Source: an uncultured Fretibacterium sp. (lineage in GTDB: Bacteria > Synergistota > Synergistia > Synergistales > Aminobacteriaceae). Taken from it: a stretch of DNA of 64,000 nucleotides. The notes under the pieces are model-generated. The model was not told where the DNA came from and searched no databases. It worked only from the letters and a program-made list of their open reading frames with translations. Position numbers and translations under genes: made by a program. Each line of letters opens with the position of its first letter. Position 1 is the first letter of the stretch. The DNA lies in contig CALCEM010000026.1 in NCBI GenBank assembly GCA_937900285.1, positions 1 to 64,000 on the forward strand, in the 5' to 3' direction. This document shows, in pieces, positions 17,971-28,138 of the stretch.

Positions 17971-19067
17971 TACAGCCCGAAAGCGGATTTATTAGTGTTT
18001 TGAAACAAATGGCAGAAGATCGCGGATTAGATATTAATGTAATAATAACGACACTTGAATCCGCATTATTGTCTGCGTACAAAAAATATCAGCCCGGAAA
18101 TCAAGACGTTGAAATAAAAATTAATCCTGATACTGGCGGCATAAATATTCTTGAATCTCGTACAGTTGTCGATGAAATAAATAAAAGCAATCGGGATAAA
18201 GAAATTATTTTGAGCGATGCAAAATTAAAATATCCGGATGCAAATATTGGCGATTTAATAAAAATTGAACGCGATCCAAAAGATTTTGGACGAATAGCAG
18301 CGCAGACAGCGAGGCAGGTAATTTCTCAAAGGTTGCGCGAGGCTGAAAGAAGTTCTTTATACAGCACTTTATCTGATAAGGTTGGAGATTTAGTAACCGG
18401 GACAATTTTCAAAGTTGAGGGCGATAACGTTATCGTAAGATTAAACGAGAAAACAGATGGTGTTTTACCTCGCAAAGAGAGAATAGCCGGCGAAAAATAT
18501 TTACAGGGTGATGAGTTTAAATTTTACGTTTTGGAAGTTAAGCAGATGCCAAAAGGTCCGAGAATTATGCTTTCAAGGACGCACCCCGGTTTATTGCGCA
18601 GGTTGTTGGAGCTTGAAGTCCCGGAGATTCAGCAGGGAATAATAGAAATTGTAAACATAGTTCGGGATGCAGGAGCGCGTGCAAAAGTTGCAATAAAAAC
18701 TATAGATCCCGGCGTTGATCCTGTTGGGGCATGTGTCGGGAATGCTGGTGAAAGAATTAGGCATGTTAGTTCAGCTTTAAAGAATGAGAAAATAGATATT
18801 ATTGTGTGGAATAATGATCCGTTAGCGTTTATAAAAGTAGCGTTATCGCCTGCACAAATTGCGAGGATCGAGCCGGATTTAATAAATAAAAATTCTGCGA
18901 AGGTTTACGTATATCCTGATCAGTTATCTCTTGCGATTGGAAAGGCCGGGCAAAATGTAAAATTAGCAGCAAAATTAACGAATTGGAAAATAGATATTAT
19001 TTCACTTGAGCCTGACAGGATGCCGACATTACGGGATATATTTCACGAAGCATTTGAGAATAAATAA
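17967..19067 (+). CDS. nusA: Transcription termination/antitermination factor NusA
   Basis: Binds RNA polymerase and nut-type RNA. N-terminal domain (1-130, VIITTLESALLSAYKKY), S1 domain (about 130-200, VGDLVTGTIFKVEGDNVIVRL), two KH domains (GVDPVGACVGNAGERIRHV and YPDQLSLAIGKAGQNVKLAAKLT). 366 aa, so it lacks the C-terminal acidic repeats found in proteobacterial NusA. Overlaps rimP. Confidence 0.96.
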   Translation: MIQPESGFISVLKQMAEDRGLDINVIITTLESALLSAYKKYQPGNQDVEIKINPDTGGINILESRTVVDEINKSNRDKEIILSDAKLKYPDANIGDLIKIERDPKDFGRIAAQTARQVISQRLREAERSSLYSTLSDKVGDLVTGTIFKVEGDNVIVRLNEKTDGVLPRKERIAGEKYLQGDEFKFYVLEVKQMPKGPRIMLSRTHPGLLRRLLELEVPEIQQGIIEIVNIVRDAGARAKVAIKTIDPGVDPVGACVGNAGERIRHVSSALKNEKIDIIVWNNDPLAFIKVALSPAQIARIEPDLINKNSAKVYVYPDQLSLAIGKAGQNVKLAAKLTNWKIDIISLEPDRMPTLRDIFHEAFENK

Positions 19068-19084
19068 AGATAAAAAAAATTTGA

Positions 19085-19648
19085 ATGACGCAGAATAATA
19101 AAAATAAAAAAATAAAAATAAGAAGCTGCATAATTTGTAATGTTGAAGGCTCTAAAAATGAATTTATAAGATTTGTGAAGAGTCCTGAAGGATATGCTGT
19201 CCCCGATATTTCCGGGAAATTGCCTGGTCGGGGGGCATATATTTGTCCTGACATGGAATGCATAAAAAAAGCTGAAGAATCTGGCGCATTACTTCGAGCG
19301 ATCGGAGCGGATTTAAATAAAGATTCATGGCCGGAACTTGAAAATTATGTAAAAAATAAAGATTTGAATATAAAATTAAAATTGCGTTCGTTAATTAGTA
19401 TGTCATGTCGCGCGAGGGTTTTAAAAATTGGAGTCGATAATATAAAAACAGAACGTCATGCATTAATTTTAACGGCTTGTGACTGTTCGGAAAAAATAAA
19501 AGAATTTGCGAATGAACACGAAAATAATTTAAATTTGCCGTTTAACGTTGAAGAATTATCTGAAATTATCGGCGCGAAAAATGTGCAGGTTATATGCTTG
19601 CCAATAAAATCAGGGATCGCGAAGAATATAAAGAGATTAAAATTTTAA
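19085..19648 (+). CDS. YlxR (DUF448) fused to an L7Ae-like domain
   Basis: Nucleic-acid-binding protein of the nusA-infB operon. Residues about 10-85 are YlxR (RSCIICNVEGSKNEFIRFV, GRGAYICPDMECIKKA); residues about 95-187 resemble the ribosomal L7Ae/YlxQ fold (ARVLKIGVDNIK, HALILTACDCSEKIKEFAN, SGIAKNIK). In Firmicutes ylxR and ylxQ are separate adjacent genes; here they form one protein, as in some other phyla. 187 aa. Lies between nusA and infB. Confidence 0.85.
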   Translation: MTQNNKNKKIKIRSCIICNVEGSKNEFIRFVKSPEGYAVPDISGKLPGRGAYICPDMECIKKAEESGALLRAIGADLNKDSWPELENYVKNKDLNIKLKLRSLISMSCRARVLKIGVDNIKTERHALILTACDCSEKIKEFANEHENNLNLPFNVEELSEIIGAKNVQVICLPIKSGIAKNIKRLKF

Positions 19649-19683
19649 GTTAAGTTATATGAATATAAAAAGGAGCGTTGCGT

Positions 19684-21633
19684 TTGAATAATAATAAAAT
19701 CAGGATTTATGATCTGGCGAAAAAATTAAATAAATCCAGTAAGGAATTAATGGCAGTTTTGCAGGAGCTTGATGTACATGTAAAATCTCATATAAGCTCA
19801 ATAGATGCAGAGACGGCTCAAATTGTCGAAAATATTTTAACTGAACAGCAGGCCGATTCAAATAAGCCCGCGAAAAAATTTAACAAGAAGCCCGAATTTA
19901 AAGGAGATAAATTTAACAAGCCCGATAAATTCGACAAGCCCGAAAAATATAATAAACCTGAAAGGCCCGAAAGATTTGAGCATGTTAAAAAATTTGAATC
20001 CAACAAAAAAAATAATACTCCGTCACCTGAAATTCAAGAAATTAAACAGCCCGAACCTGAAATAAAAATACAAAATCCTGAACCAGAAATTAAGAAGCCC
20101 GAAAATAAAAATATTAAATCAAATTTAACGGGTCGTCCGCCGATTATTACGGTTATGGGACATGTTGATCACGGAAAAACTACGCTGTTGGATCATATAA
20201 GGCATACAAATGTTACGGCTCATGAGTTCGGAGGAATTACGCAGCACATAGGCGCATATATAGTAAATCAGGACGGCAAACAAATAGTATTTTTGGACAC
20301 TCCAGGCCATGAAGCATTTACAGCAATGAGAGCGCGCGGAGCAGACGTGACGGACATTGTAATTCTGGTTGTAGCTGCTGATGATGGTGTAATGCCTCAA
20401 ACTCGCGAAGCAATAGATCATATTAAGGCCGCCGGAGTTCCGTTAGTTGTAGCAATAAATAAAATTGACAAGCCTCACGCTAATCCCCAAAAAGTACGCC
20501 AGCAATTAAGCGAATTAGGAATTTTTACGGAAGGCTGGGGCGGAGATGTTGGAGCAGTAGAAATTTCTGCGAAGTCTGGTCAAGGAGTGCCGGATTTATT
20601 GGAGCGTGTATTACTTGAAGCCGAGATGCAGGAATTAAAAGGAGACCCGACCGCGACCCCTGAAGGTGTTGTAATTGAGGCTCGACTTGATAAAGGTAAA
20701 GGTCCAGTCGCTACGGTAATCGTAAAAAATGGAACGCTGAAAAATGGCGACATAGTTTTATTTAAAACGGCATGGGGAAAAATTCGCGCTTTATTTGATT
20801 GGTCAGGTAAACAGGTAAAGAGCGCCGGGCCGAGTATACCCGTTGAGATTTTAGGTTTAAATGAAGTACCGAATCCCGGCGAGAGTTTTAAAGTTGTGAA
20901 AACAGAACATGATGCGAGAGATGCAATTTTAGAAATAAAAGCTCAGGAACGCGATGCAAATTCGGCAAATAAAAAAGCTTCGCTCGAAGATTTATATTTA
21001 AATTTGGAAGAGGGACAATTACCGCATTTAAATTTGGTTGTTAAATGTGATGTACAGGGATCGCTTGAAGCGTTGTGCGCGGCTCTTGAAAAATTGTCAA
21101 CGAATGAGGTCGGCGTTTCAATAGTTCACCGTGGAGTCGGTCGTATAGCAGAGTCAGATGTAATGCTTGCTTCGACTTCGAACGCTGTAATAATTGGTTT
21201 TAATGTTAGACCTGATAATAATGCTAAACGTGTAGCGGAATTGGATGGCGTTCAAATAAGAATTTATAATGTAATTTATGATGTTATAGATGAAGTGAAG
21301 ATGGCGATGGGCGGATTATTGAAGCCGGTATTGCGCGAGGAGACTTTGGGAGAAGTTGAGATCCGTAAAATTTTTAAAATTCCGAAGGTTGGACGCATTG
21401 CAGGTTCTCATGTTACAAAAGGACTAATCAGGCGTACGGCGAAAGTGAGAATTATTCGCGACGGTATAGTAATTTGGGACGGAAAAATTGCATCATTGAG
21501 ACATGAAAAGGATGAAGCCAAAGAATTAAAAGCCGGAATGGATTGCGGAATATCACTCGAAGGATTTCAGGAATTTAACGAGGGTGATATTTTAGAAGTA
21601 TATGAAGTAATTGAGGAGAAGCGTACGCTGTAA
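19684..21633 (+). CDS. infB: Translation initiation factor IF-2
   Basis: GTPase that places initiator tRNA on the ribosome. A short N-terminal IF2_N segment ([23 protein letters not shown]) and a low-complexity Lys/Pro linker (about 55-140) precede the G domain with GHVDHGKT (about 159-166), DTPGHE and NKID, then domains II-IV. 649 aa. The TTG at 19684 is eight bases after AGGAG; the TTG at 19678 is too close to the box. Stop overlaps the rbfA start by one base. Confidence 0.96.
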   Translation: MNNNKIRIYDLAKKLNKSSKELMAVLQELDVHVKSHISSIDAETAQIVENILTEQQADSNKPAKKFNKKPEFKGDKFNKPDKFDKPEKYNKPERPERFEHVKKFESNKKNNTPSPEIQEIKQPEPEIKIQNPEPEIKKPENKNIKSNLTGRPPIITVMGHVDHGKTTLLDHIRHTNVTAHEFGGITQHIGAYIVNQDGKQIVFLDTPGHEAFTAMRARGADVTDIVILVVAADDGVMPQTREAIDHIKAAGVPLVVAINKIDKPHANPQKVRQQLSELGIFTEGWGGDVGAVEISAKSGQGVPDLLERVLLEAEMQELKGDPTATPEGVVIEARLDKGKGPVATVIVKNGTLKNGDIVLFKTAWGKIRALFDWSGKQVKSAGPSIPVEILGLNEVPNPGESFKVVKTEHDARDAILEIKAQERDANSANKKASLEDLYLNLEEGQLPHLNLVVKCDVQGSLEALCAALEKLSTNEVGVSIVHRGVGRIAESDVMLASTSNAVIIGFNVRPDNNAKRVAELDGVQIRIYNVIYDVIDEVKMAMGGLLKPVLREETLGEVEIRKIFKIPKVGRIAGSHVTKGLIRRTAKVRIIRDGIVIWDGKIASLRHEKDEAKELKAGMDCGISLEGFQEFNEGDILEVYEVIEEKRTL

Positions 21634-22010
21634 TGAATAATTTTCGCATGGCCAGAATAAACAAGCAATTGCAGAGGGAGATCGCTTTAATAATTGAGAA
21701 TGATATTAAGAAAGAGAGCCTTAAAATTGCGATTATAACGGGCGTTGAATGTAGTAAAGATTTAGAACGCGCGAAAATTTTTATAACTGCCATTGAAAAG
21801 CATAAGCGTCCGGGAATTTTAAAGGAGCTTACGAATATAAAAAGTGTTATACGCGGAATTTTAGGAGAAAAAATAAAGTTGCGCAAAGTTCCGGATTTAG
21901 AATTTATAATCGACACCAGCGAAGATTACGGCGAGAAAATAGATAAAATTCTCGAAAAATTAGGGTTAATTAATAATGACAATCTCAACGCAGAACCAGA
22001 ATATAAATAA
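21633..22010 (+). CDS. rbfA: Ribosome-binding factor A
   Basis: 30S maturation factor. RMARINKQLQREIALII, VECSKDLERAKIFIT and RGILGEKIKLRKVPDLEFIIDTS are the family blocks. 125 aa. TAATG overlap with infB and 35-base overlap with nrnA indicate translational coupling. Confidence 0.93.
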   Translation: MNNFRMARINKQLQREIALIIENDIKKESLKIAIITGVECSKDLERAKIFITAIEKHKRPGILKELTNIKSVIRGILGEKIKLRKVPDLEFIIDTSEDYGEKIDKILEKLGLINNDNLNAEPEYK

Positions 22011-23007
22011 TATAAATAATGATGTAAAAGAAATTTCGGATGCATTATTAAAATTTGATTCCTGGACGATATTCACGCATAAAAAACCCGATGGAGATGC
22101 AGCAGGTTCAGCTACGGCTTTAATAGGTGCGGGAATTTTGAACGGTAAAAAAATAAAATGGATTGGGGCAGATAAATATCCACCTGAAAATTATTATTTT
22201 CTGCCTCACCTGAATTTTTATGAGTGTTGCGAGGATTTTAAATTTAATGATCCGAATGAATTATATATTTTTTTGGATTGTGCTAACGAGACCCGGAGCG
22301 TAAAAAATTTTAGCAAAACAGCTAACACGATTAACATAGATCATCACGAAGATAATAATTTATATGCAAAATTGAATTATGTTGACGGTCGGGCTTCATC
22401 AACTTGTGAAATGTTAATGAGGATTTTCATGGCCGAAAACTGGAAATTAAATAAAAATATTGCTGAAAGTTTATACACAGGAATTTTTACGGATACTGGC
22501 GGTTTTACGTTTAGCAATTGTTCGAGCCTGACGCATAAAATTATATCTGAGCTAATAAATTTAGGAGTAGATCCCGGACATATGGGAGATTTAATAACTC
22601 AAAATAAAACGCCTGAAGGTATAGCATTATGGTCTCGTGCATTATCTAGAATAAAAATTATTGATGAAATATTTGCGTTATCATGGATAAACATGCAGGA
22701 TTTTCGGGAGACTCGTGCAAAAAATACTGATACTGAAGGACTGCCAAACATGTTAATGAGCATTAAAAATATAAAATTTGCGGTTTTATTATATGAAAAT
22801 TTAAATTCTGAAATTCGTGCAAGTTTCAGGTCGCGAGAGGGAATATTTTTCGGAGCTGGAGAAATAGCGAGATTATACGGCGGTGGAGGTCATGAACGTG
22901 CGGCGGGTGCTACGTTAAGGGGTTCGGTTGAAAATATTTTAATTGAGCTTGAGAATTTATTATCAAAAAAATACCATGATGGAAACGGGAATAATTTTAA
23001 TAAATAA
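21976..23007 (+). CDS. nrnA: Bifunctional oligoribonuclease / PAP phosphatase NrnA (DHH family)
   Basis: Degrades nano-RNAs and 3'-phosphoadenosine 5'-phosphate. DHH domain with THKKPDGDAAGSATAL, DCANETRS and INIDHHEDN; C-terminal DHHA1 domain with REGIFFGAGEIARLYGGGGHERAAGATL. 343 aa. Start ATG lies within the end of rbfA and the 3' end overlaps truB by 32 bases. Confidence 0.92.
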   Translation: MTISTQNQNINNINNDVKEISDALLKFDSWTIFTHKKPDGDAAGSATALIGAGILNGKKIKWIGADKYPPENYYFLPHLNFYECCEDFKFNDPNELYIFLDCANETRSVKNFSKTANTINIDHHEDNNLYAKLNYVDGRASSTCEMLMRIFMAENWKLNKNIAESLYTGIFTDTGGFTFSNCSSLTHKIISELINLGVDPGHMGDLITQNKTPEGIALWSRALSRIKIIDEIFALSWINMQDFRETRAKNTDTEGLPNMLMSIKNIKFAVLLYENLNSEIRASFRSREGIFFGAGEIARLYGGGGHERAAGATLRGSVENILIELENLLSKKYHDGNGNNFNK

Positions 23008-23875
23008 GCCTGAAGATGTGAGGAGCACTGATTGCGTTACGGAGATCAGGAAAAAATTAAAAATTAAAACCGGCCATGCTGGTACGTTAGATTCTACAGC
23101 TTCGGGATTATTAATAATTTTGACTGGAAATGCTACCCGTTTATCAGAGTATATAATGTCATTGCCAAAAATTTATTATGCGAGCATTAAATTAGGTTCT
23201 GAAACTGATACGTGCGACTATTCTGGAAAAATTATTAACGAGAGCGAATTTAATTATAAAAATAATATAAGCGAAAAAAATATTGATGATGAGTTATATA
23301 ATTTTCGCGGAATGATTTTGCAGACTCCTCCGGAGATTTCGGCATTAAAAATAAATGGTAAACCTTCGTATAAATTGGCGCGTTCTGGAGCTGAGATAAA
23401 AATTTTACCCCGTCCGGTAATGGTTTATGAAATTGCGAGGGTTTCGGAATTGAATAACGGAATATTTAAATTAAAAATAAAATGCGGTAAAGGCACATAT
23501 ATAAGGAGTATAGCGCGTGATTTGGGCCGTAAACTGGGATGTTATGCGCATATAAAATCGCTTGAGAGGTTTTCAATTGGGAATTTTGATATAAATCAGG
23601 CAGATGAAAATAAGAATGAGAATAAAAAAATTGAACTTAAGCAATTAATAAATAATTTTAATAATTTTGTGTTGAGCGCTGAAGATGCTTTAAAATTTTC
23701 TCATGGAATTAATATCCCTGTGAAAAACGCATTAAAATTTAATTCCGGAATAAGTAATTTAATTTGTGTAACGTGTGAGGATAATGATGAAAATAATGAA
23801 AATAAAAATAATTTATTTGGATTTGCAGAAATTCATAATAAAAAATTAAAGCCAGTCGCGAATATTTTTTTATAA
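22976..23875 (+). CDS. truB: tRNA pseudouridine-55 synthase TruB
   Basis: Makes pseudouridine 55 in the T arm. TGIILINKPEDVRSTD, KTGHAGTLDSTASGLLIILTGNATRL (catalytic Asp in GTLD), QTPPEISALKINGKPSYKLAR and CGKGTYIRSIARDLG. Start at ATG 22976 (or the next ATG, 22979) matches the family N-terminus. C-terminal part is Asn/Lys-rich. Overlaps nrnA. Confidence 0.94.
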   Translation: MMETGIILINKPEDVRSTDCVTEIRKKLKIKTGHAGTLDSTASGLLIILTGNATRLSEYIMSLPKIYYASIKLGSETDTCDYSGKIINESEFNYKNNISEKNIDDELYNFRGMILQTPPEISALKINGKPSYKLARSGAEIKILPRPVMVYEIARVSELNNGIFKLKIKCGKGTYIRSIARDLGRKLGCYAHIKSLERFSIGNFDINQADENKNENKKIELKQLINNFNNFVLSAEDALKFSHGINIPVKNALKFNSGISNLICVTCEDNDENNENKNNLFGFAEIHNKKLKPVANIFL

Positions 23876-23884
23876 AAATAAATC

Positions 23885-24802
23885 ATGTTAGTGACGATTG
23901 GAGCATTTGATGGATTTCATAAAGGGCACGACGAATTATTAAACGTTTGCAGGCATAACGCAATAAATAATAATTGGGGAGTAATAACATTTTGGCCGCA
24001 TCCCGGAGTATTTTTAAAAAAGGTAAATACGCCATTATTTAATATTCCTGAGCGTGAATTAATTGCTAAAGTTTTGGGGATTCCTAATATATTTATTATT
24101 GAATTTAATGACGAGCTGCAAAATTTAAAGCCCGAAGAATTTTGGATAATGATACGAAATAAATTTAATATTGATGGTCTTGCGATAGGGAAGGATTTTC
24201 GTTTTGGTATTAATTGTTCAGGGGATGCGAATTATTTAAGCGATTTGGCGAAGGCGGATGGGATTAATAAAATTTTTATATTAGATTTGTACGAAAAAAA
24301 TGTATATTCGAGTTCCAACGCGCGAAAAAATATTATTTCTGGAAATGTGAAAAAAGTTGATGAGATTTTAGGTTATCCGTTTTTTATAATAAGCGATGTT
24401 ATAACGGGCAATCAACGCGGAAGAACGATTAATTTCCCAACAGCAAATTTAAATATTTCCGGACTGCGAACGATTCCGCCGGCTGGGGTATATTCGGCGG
24501 GTGTATTAATAAATAATTCCTGGTATTGCGGAGCTGTTTCAATTGGAAATAATCCGACGTTCGGGGATATAAAAGAATTGAGGTGCGAAGTTTTTATATT
24601 AAATTTCAACGGGAATATTTACGGGAATGAGATTGCTGTATTTTTTTTAGACAAAGTGAGAGATTTAATAAAATTTGATGATGTAAATAAATTATCAGTT
24701 CAAATTAATAAAGACATAAAAATTTGTGAGGATATTTACAAAAATGAATTTAATAGATTCGCATTGTCACATAAATTCCAAAGAGCTTTTACCGAACGTT
24801 AA
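23885..24802 (+). CDS. ribF: Bifunctional riboflavin kinase / FAD synthetase
   Basis: Makes FMN and FAD. N-terminal FAD synthetase with TIGAFDGFHKGHDELL and ITFWPHPG; C-terminal riboflavin kinase with GRTINFPTANL, GVYSAGVL and NPTFG. 305 aa, slightly shorter at the N-terminus than usual. Starts nine bases after truB; 3' end overlaps tatD by 59 bases. Confidence 0.94.
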   Translation: MLVTIGAFDGFHKGHDELLNVCRHNAINNNWGVITFWPHPGVFLKKVNTPLFNIPERELIAKVLGIPNIFIIEFNDELQNLKPEEFWIMIRNKFNIDGLAIGKDFRFGINCSGDANYLSDLAKADGINKIFILDLYEKNVYSSSNARKNIISGNVKKVDEILGYPFFIISDVITGNQRGRTINFPTANLNISGLRTIPPAGVYSAGVLINNSWYCGAVSIGNNPTFGDIKELRCEVFILNFNGNIYGNEIAVFFLDKVRDLIKFDDVNKLSVQINKDIKICEDIYKNEFNRFALSHKFQRAFTER

Positions 24803-25508
24803 CGAAATAGTCGAGCGTGCAAATAAATCTGAAGTAAAAAATTTTATAATTGTGGGCTGTGATTTAGATGATAGTATTTTGGCTTTGAATTTGGCATATA
24901 AATTTAATCAATATGCTTCAATTGGGATACATCCGCACGAGGCAGAAAAATATTTAAATATTCCGGAAGAGTTTTATAAATTAATTTGCGACCAAAAAAT
25001 AATTGCAGTTGGTGAAATTGGTCTTGATTTTCATTATATGAACTCGCCGAAGGATGTGCAGATTAAATTTTTTATAGCTCAGTTAAATTTTGCGCGAGAA
25101 TTTAAGAAGCCTGTAATTTTGCACATAAGAGAAGCCATGCCGGAAGCGTTAGAAATTTTAAAAGATTATTCGGACTTAAAATTATTATTTCATTGTTATA
25201 GCGGAGGATTAGAATTTTTGGAACGTGTTTTAAATTTGGGAGGATATTGTGCGCTTGGAGGTGCATTAACTTGGAAGAACAGTGCGGAATTACGGGAAGT
25301 TATAAAAAATATTCCGATTGAGAAATTATTATTTGAGACTGATTGTCCTTATATGAGTCCTGTGCCGTTAAGAGGAAAAATAAACGAGCCTGCAAATATT
25401 AAATATGTTTATGAGAAGGCCAGCGAAATATTAAAAATTGACTTAAATGAACTTACAGAAAGGATAAAGACAAATGTCATAAACTTTTTTAACATAAAAC
25501 TTAATTAA
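24744..25508 (+). CDS. tatD: TatD family deoxyribonuclease
   Basis: Metal-dependent DNase of the amidohydrolase fold. DSHCHI at the N-terminus, GEIGLDFHY, HIREA, FHCYSGG and ETDCPYMSPVPLRG give the metal ligands. Start taken at ATG 24744 (MNLIDSHCH); the longer frame from 24726 is not needed. 254 aa. Last host gene before the prophage, whose leftmost gene ends 44 bases after it. Confidence 0.93.
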   Translation: MNLIDSHCHINSKELLPNVNEIVERANKSEVKNFIIVGCDLDDSILALNLAYKFNQYASIGIHPHEAEKYLNIPEEFYKLICDQKIIAVGEIGLDFHYMNSPKDVQIKFFIAQLNFAREFKKPVILHIREAMPEALEILKDYSDLKLLFHCYSGGLEFLERVLNLGGYCALGGALTWKNSAELREVIKNIPIEKLLFETDCPYMSPVPLRGKINEPANIKYVYEKASEILKIDLNELTERIKTNVINFFNIKLN

Positions 25509-25551
25509 TGATGATTAACAAAATTTAACGATATTTGATGGTTATGGTTAA

Positions 25552-27510
25552 TTAATGATAAAATTCAGCTCCGTCAAATCCTAACCGGGCATTTATTCCA
25601 GTTGAACCGGCCGATCCTATGCAGACATATTCAAAACCACCGCCGAAGCCCTCACCGCCGTTTGAGTTTTCGCCAAGTCCGGAATATTCAGCGCCGATCC
25701 TTGAATTGTTTTTGGTGATAAACGCGCCGGCACACATTAAAAATATTCCGCCGCCTGAACCAATTACAAAACGGTCTATTAAATCCCCGTGGCTCATCTC
25801 TAATAAATCAATACGCGGCGTGCCATATCCTAAACTTAAAATTTTCCCTTCGTTCACAAAATCTTCAGAACACTTTATTATTACTATTCCGCCGCCCGTT
25901 GTCGCGTTAAATTTATTCGGTTTAATAACTCCGCTTGACTCTATATGAACATTTTTAAAATTTGGGATCGTTATAATTTGAACGTAATAATTATTTAATA
26001 GCGTTGCATTTATGTTTAACTCATTCTCAAAATTTTTTAATGTTACTGTATGGTTTTCCGTGTCAACGCTTGAAATTCTCGCAAATTCATATCCGCCGAT
26101 CAGTTCAGCTGCGTTCACAGTCTCATAATTATCTGCATTCGTCTCATAATATGCCGGGTCTTTTCGCCGCGTTATGTGAATCATTACCTCTCGATCGGAC
26201 TCTGCTCCAAATAATCCAGAACTCCAATTATTTACACTCAAAACATTATTATTAATCCCGGTTATGATCGTGCTGGAATTTAAAATATTTTCCGTGTAAA
26301 TGCTTATATCGCCGTCCAACCCATTCCCAAAATTATTTAATGACGCGCAATTTACATAACCGCTGATCGGTAAAGCTGGTGCACTTGGTATCTCGGCGCT
26401 GGCTGATTGTCTGTAACTGAACTCATCAAGCATTCCATGATAACCGCCTAAAATTATAAAATCCGGAATTATTTCAGACGCATTTACAGGGATCGCCGCA
26501 CTTATTTCCAAAACCCCGCCGACATATATTTTTATATAGCCGTCATGAATTTTCATGCTTAAATAATTCCAAGCCCCCGCATATTCCGTTGTTATATCAT
26601 TTTCGCCGGACTCATCAATTCCCCATGCAGGCACCTCAAGTTTTAATTTATTGTCCGCAATCCTTAAAAAGAATTTTCCGCCTAAATTTATTATGCCCTT
26701 ATCCCGAATTAAATACGGCCATTTTATTACGCGGGCTTTTACGGTATTGGTCGATGTTGTACTCGTCCCGCCAAAAATTCCAAACTCTTCCGTCGGAACT
26801 TCGTCACGGGTTAAATACGCGTAAAAAAATATATCGCTCTCCGGTTTTTCTGCATGGCCGAAGTCAACGGGCGAACCGTCAAGCCAGTAAAAATTCTCAT
26901 TATCGTAATCGTATACCCCGCCTAATGAAATTAAATAACGCTTTGAACTACCGCTCCCCGTCGTATGTCCTAAATATGCAACGTTATCGTATAAAAACAT
27001 TAATTCGGCCAGTGAATGAACGCTGCACGGTAAACAATCATAATCATTACAAACGCTTTCATATGTCGCCGTATAATCCTCGATATTTGTGTCAGCATTA
27101 GAACATGCACCCGCGCTTATCTGTTTAAATGTTGTATATGACGCGCCGTTATATTCGCAATATTCCGGGCCTTCGGGCTGACTTGAATAAAAATAAACGT
27201 ACATGCCGTATGTATAAGACTCTTCGGGGTCAACGTTTAATAAATTATCGCGGTTTAACGCTTTTAACCAGTTTTCAGGGTCAACATTATGCGCGTAAAT
27301 TCCAAATTTCGGTTTTAAATTTTTCGTTGAATTGTCTGTATTGTCGCGCGGTGAATGTTCTCCGTATGCCCTGTAACTCTGGTCGGCATAACCGTATTTT
27401 TTAAAATTAAAATTTCCTGTTTCATCGCGCAATAATGAGTTATGCTCATCGTAGCATGGAAAATCAAAGTGCATTAAACATTTTAAATCATTATCAAAAT
27501 TCCTGCGCAT
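25552..27510 (-). CDS. Phage tail fibre/adhesin with LamG-like domain
   Basis: 652-residue structural protein of the fibre region. N-terminus is unclassified (CLMHFDFPCYDEHNSLLRDETG), the middle (about 260-380) has a concanavalin/LamG-like pattern (GKFFLRIADNKLKLEV, WNYLSMKIHDGYIKIYVGG, ILGGYHGMLDEFSY), and the C-terminal 150 residues are Gly-rich (GGGIVIIKCSEDFVNEG, GSGGGIFLMCAGAF) as in receptor-binding tips. Host receptor recognition is inferred. It follows the Ig-like Mtd_N protein gene by five bases, so both are expressed together. Confidence 0.65.
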   Translation of the reverse strand: MRRNFDNDLKCLMHFDFPCYDEHNSLLRDETGNFNFKKYGYADQSYRAYGEHSPRDNTDNSTKNLKPKFGIYAHNVDPENWLKALNRDNLLNVDPEESYTYGMYVYFYSSQPEGPEYCEYNGASYTTFKQISAGACSNADTNIEDYTATYESVCNDYDCLPCSVHSLAELMFLYDNVAYLGHTTGSGSSKRYLISLGGVYDYDNENFYWLDGSPVDFGHAEKPESDIFFYAYLTRDEVPTEEFGIFGGTSTTSTNTVKARVIKWPYLIRDKGIINLGGKFFLRIADNKLKLEVPAWGIDESGENDITTEYAGAWNYLSMKIHDGYIKIYVGGVLEISAAIPVNASEIIPDFIILGGYHGMLDEFSYRQSASAEIPSAPALPISGYVNCASLNNFGNGLDGDISIYTENILNSSTIITGINNNVLSVNNWSSGLFGAESDREVMIHITRRKDPAYYETNADNYETVNAAELIGGYEFARISSVDTENHTVTLKNFENELNINATLLNNYYVQIITIPNFKNVHIESSGVIKPNKFNATTGGGIVIIKCSEDFVNEGKILSLGYGTPRIDLLEMSHGDLIDRFVIGSGGGIFLMCAGAFITKNNSRIGAEYSGLGENSNGGEGFGGGFEYVCIGSAGSTGINARLGFDGAEFYH

Positions 27511-27515
27511 TTATT

Positions 27516-28061
27516 TTAATTCACGCTCCATTCAAAAATTTTTGTATCACTCAACGTTAAATAACTCGCTCTAATTGTTAAATACCATCTGCCCGTCTCT
27601 ATCGGAGTCCCTGAAAATTTCCCGGTATAAGCCTCAAAGCTCATCCCGTTCGGCAGCCTTGAAATTTCCGTAACATCCCCGCCGTAATATTCAAAGCCGG
27701 TCGCACGTTCAAAAGCTCCTGCACCCGACCATCTCTCATCAGGATTGTTAATTTCATCGTCAATCACTTTAACGCTCTGAATTTCCCATTTTACTAAACC
27801 TTCAACATCGCAATTTAAATATTTTTCGTAATAAGTATTTAACGCGCCGGACTCCATATAACTTGTTAAAATATTTAGGCTAGCGATATTTATATTTAAC
27901 CCGCCGATATGATCAAGCTCTGAAACTTTTTTTACTCCATCGCCGACATATAAACGATTTGTCAGTAAATTAAAAACCGGCTCGCCTGCTTCCGGAATAT
28001 ATTCCGAATCTGAGAACACCTCATCCGAATTAACCCGCTTAAACTGTATTAAAGTCGACAT
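27516..28061 (-). CDS. Tail fibre-associated protein: Mtd N-terminal-like domain plus Ig-like domain
   Basis: Residues 1-50 (LIQFKRVNSDEVFSDSEYIPEAGEPVFN..RLYVGDGVKKVSEL) match the beta-prism N-terminal domain of major tropism determinant type proteins; two further copies of this domain occur at 29328-29669 and 29964-30284. The C-terminal about 90 residues (ERATGFEYYGGDVTEISRLPNGMSFEAYTGKFSGTPIETGRWYLTIRAS) look like a putative Ig (He_PIG) module. Upstream lies the iteron region. Confidence 0.6.
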   Translation of the reverse strand: MSTLIQFKRVNSDEVFSDSEYIPEAGEPVFNLLTNRLYVGDGVKKVSELDHIGGLNINIASLNILTSYMESGALNTYYEKYLNCDVEGLVKWEIQSVKVIDDEINNPDERWSGAGAFERATGFEYYGGDVTEISRLPNGMSFEAYTGKFSGTPIETGRWYLTIRASYLTLSDTKIFEWSVN

Positions 28062-28117
28062 TTAAAATTTTTTCATCTCCGTTTAAATTAAAATTAAAAT
28101 TAAAATTAAAATCCTCG

Positions 28118-28133
28118 CGTATATATATATACG
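28118..28133. repeat. 16-bp perfect palindrome CGTATATATATATACG
   Basis: Perfect palindrome with an alternating AT core, preceded by four to five AAATT-type direct repeats (28085-28111) and followed at 28139 by the first iteron. Could be an unwinding element or operator upstream of the Mtd_N/Ig gene. Confidence 0.5.
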
Positions 28134-28138
28134 TTTTT

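Noticed and set aside
25509..25551. tRNA or direct repeat as phage attachment site
   Set aside because: No tRNA near either border and no shared direct repeat between 25509-25551 and 59640-59727 that stands above A/T background.
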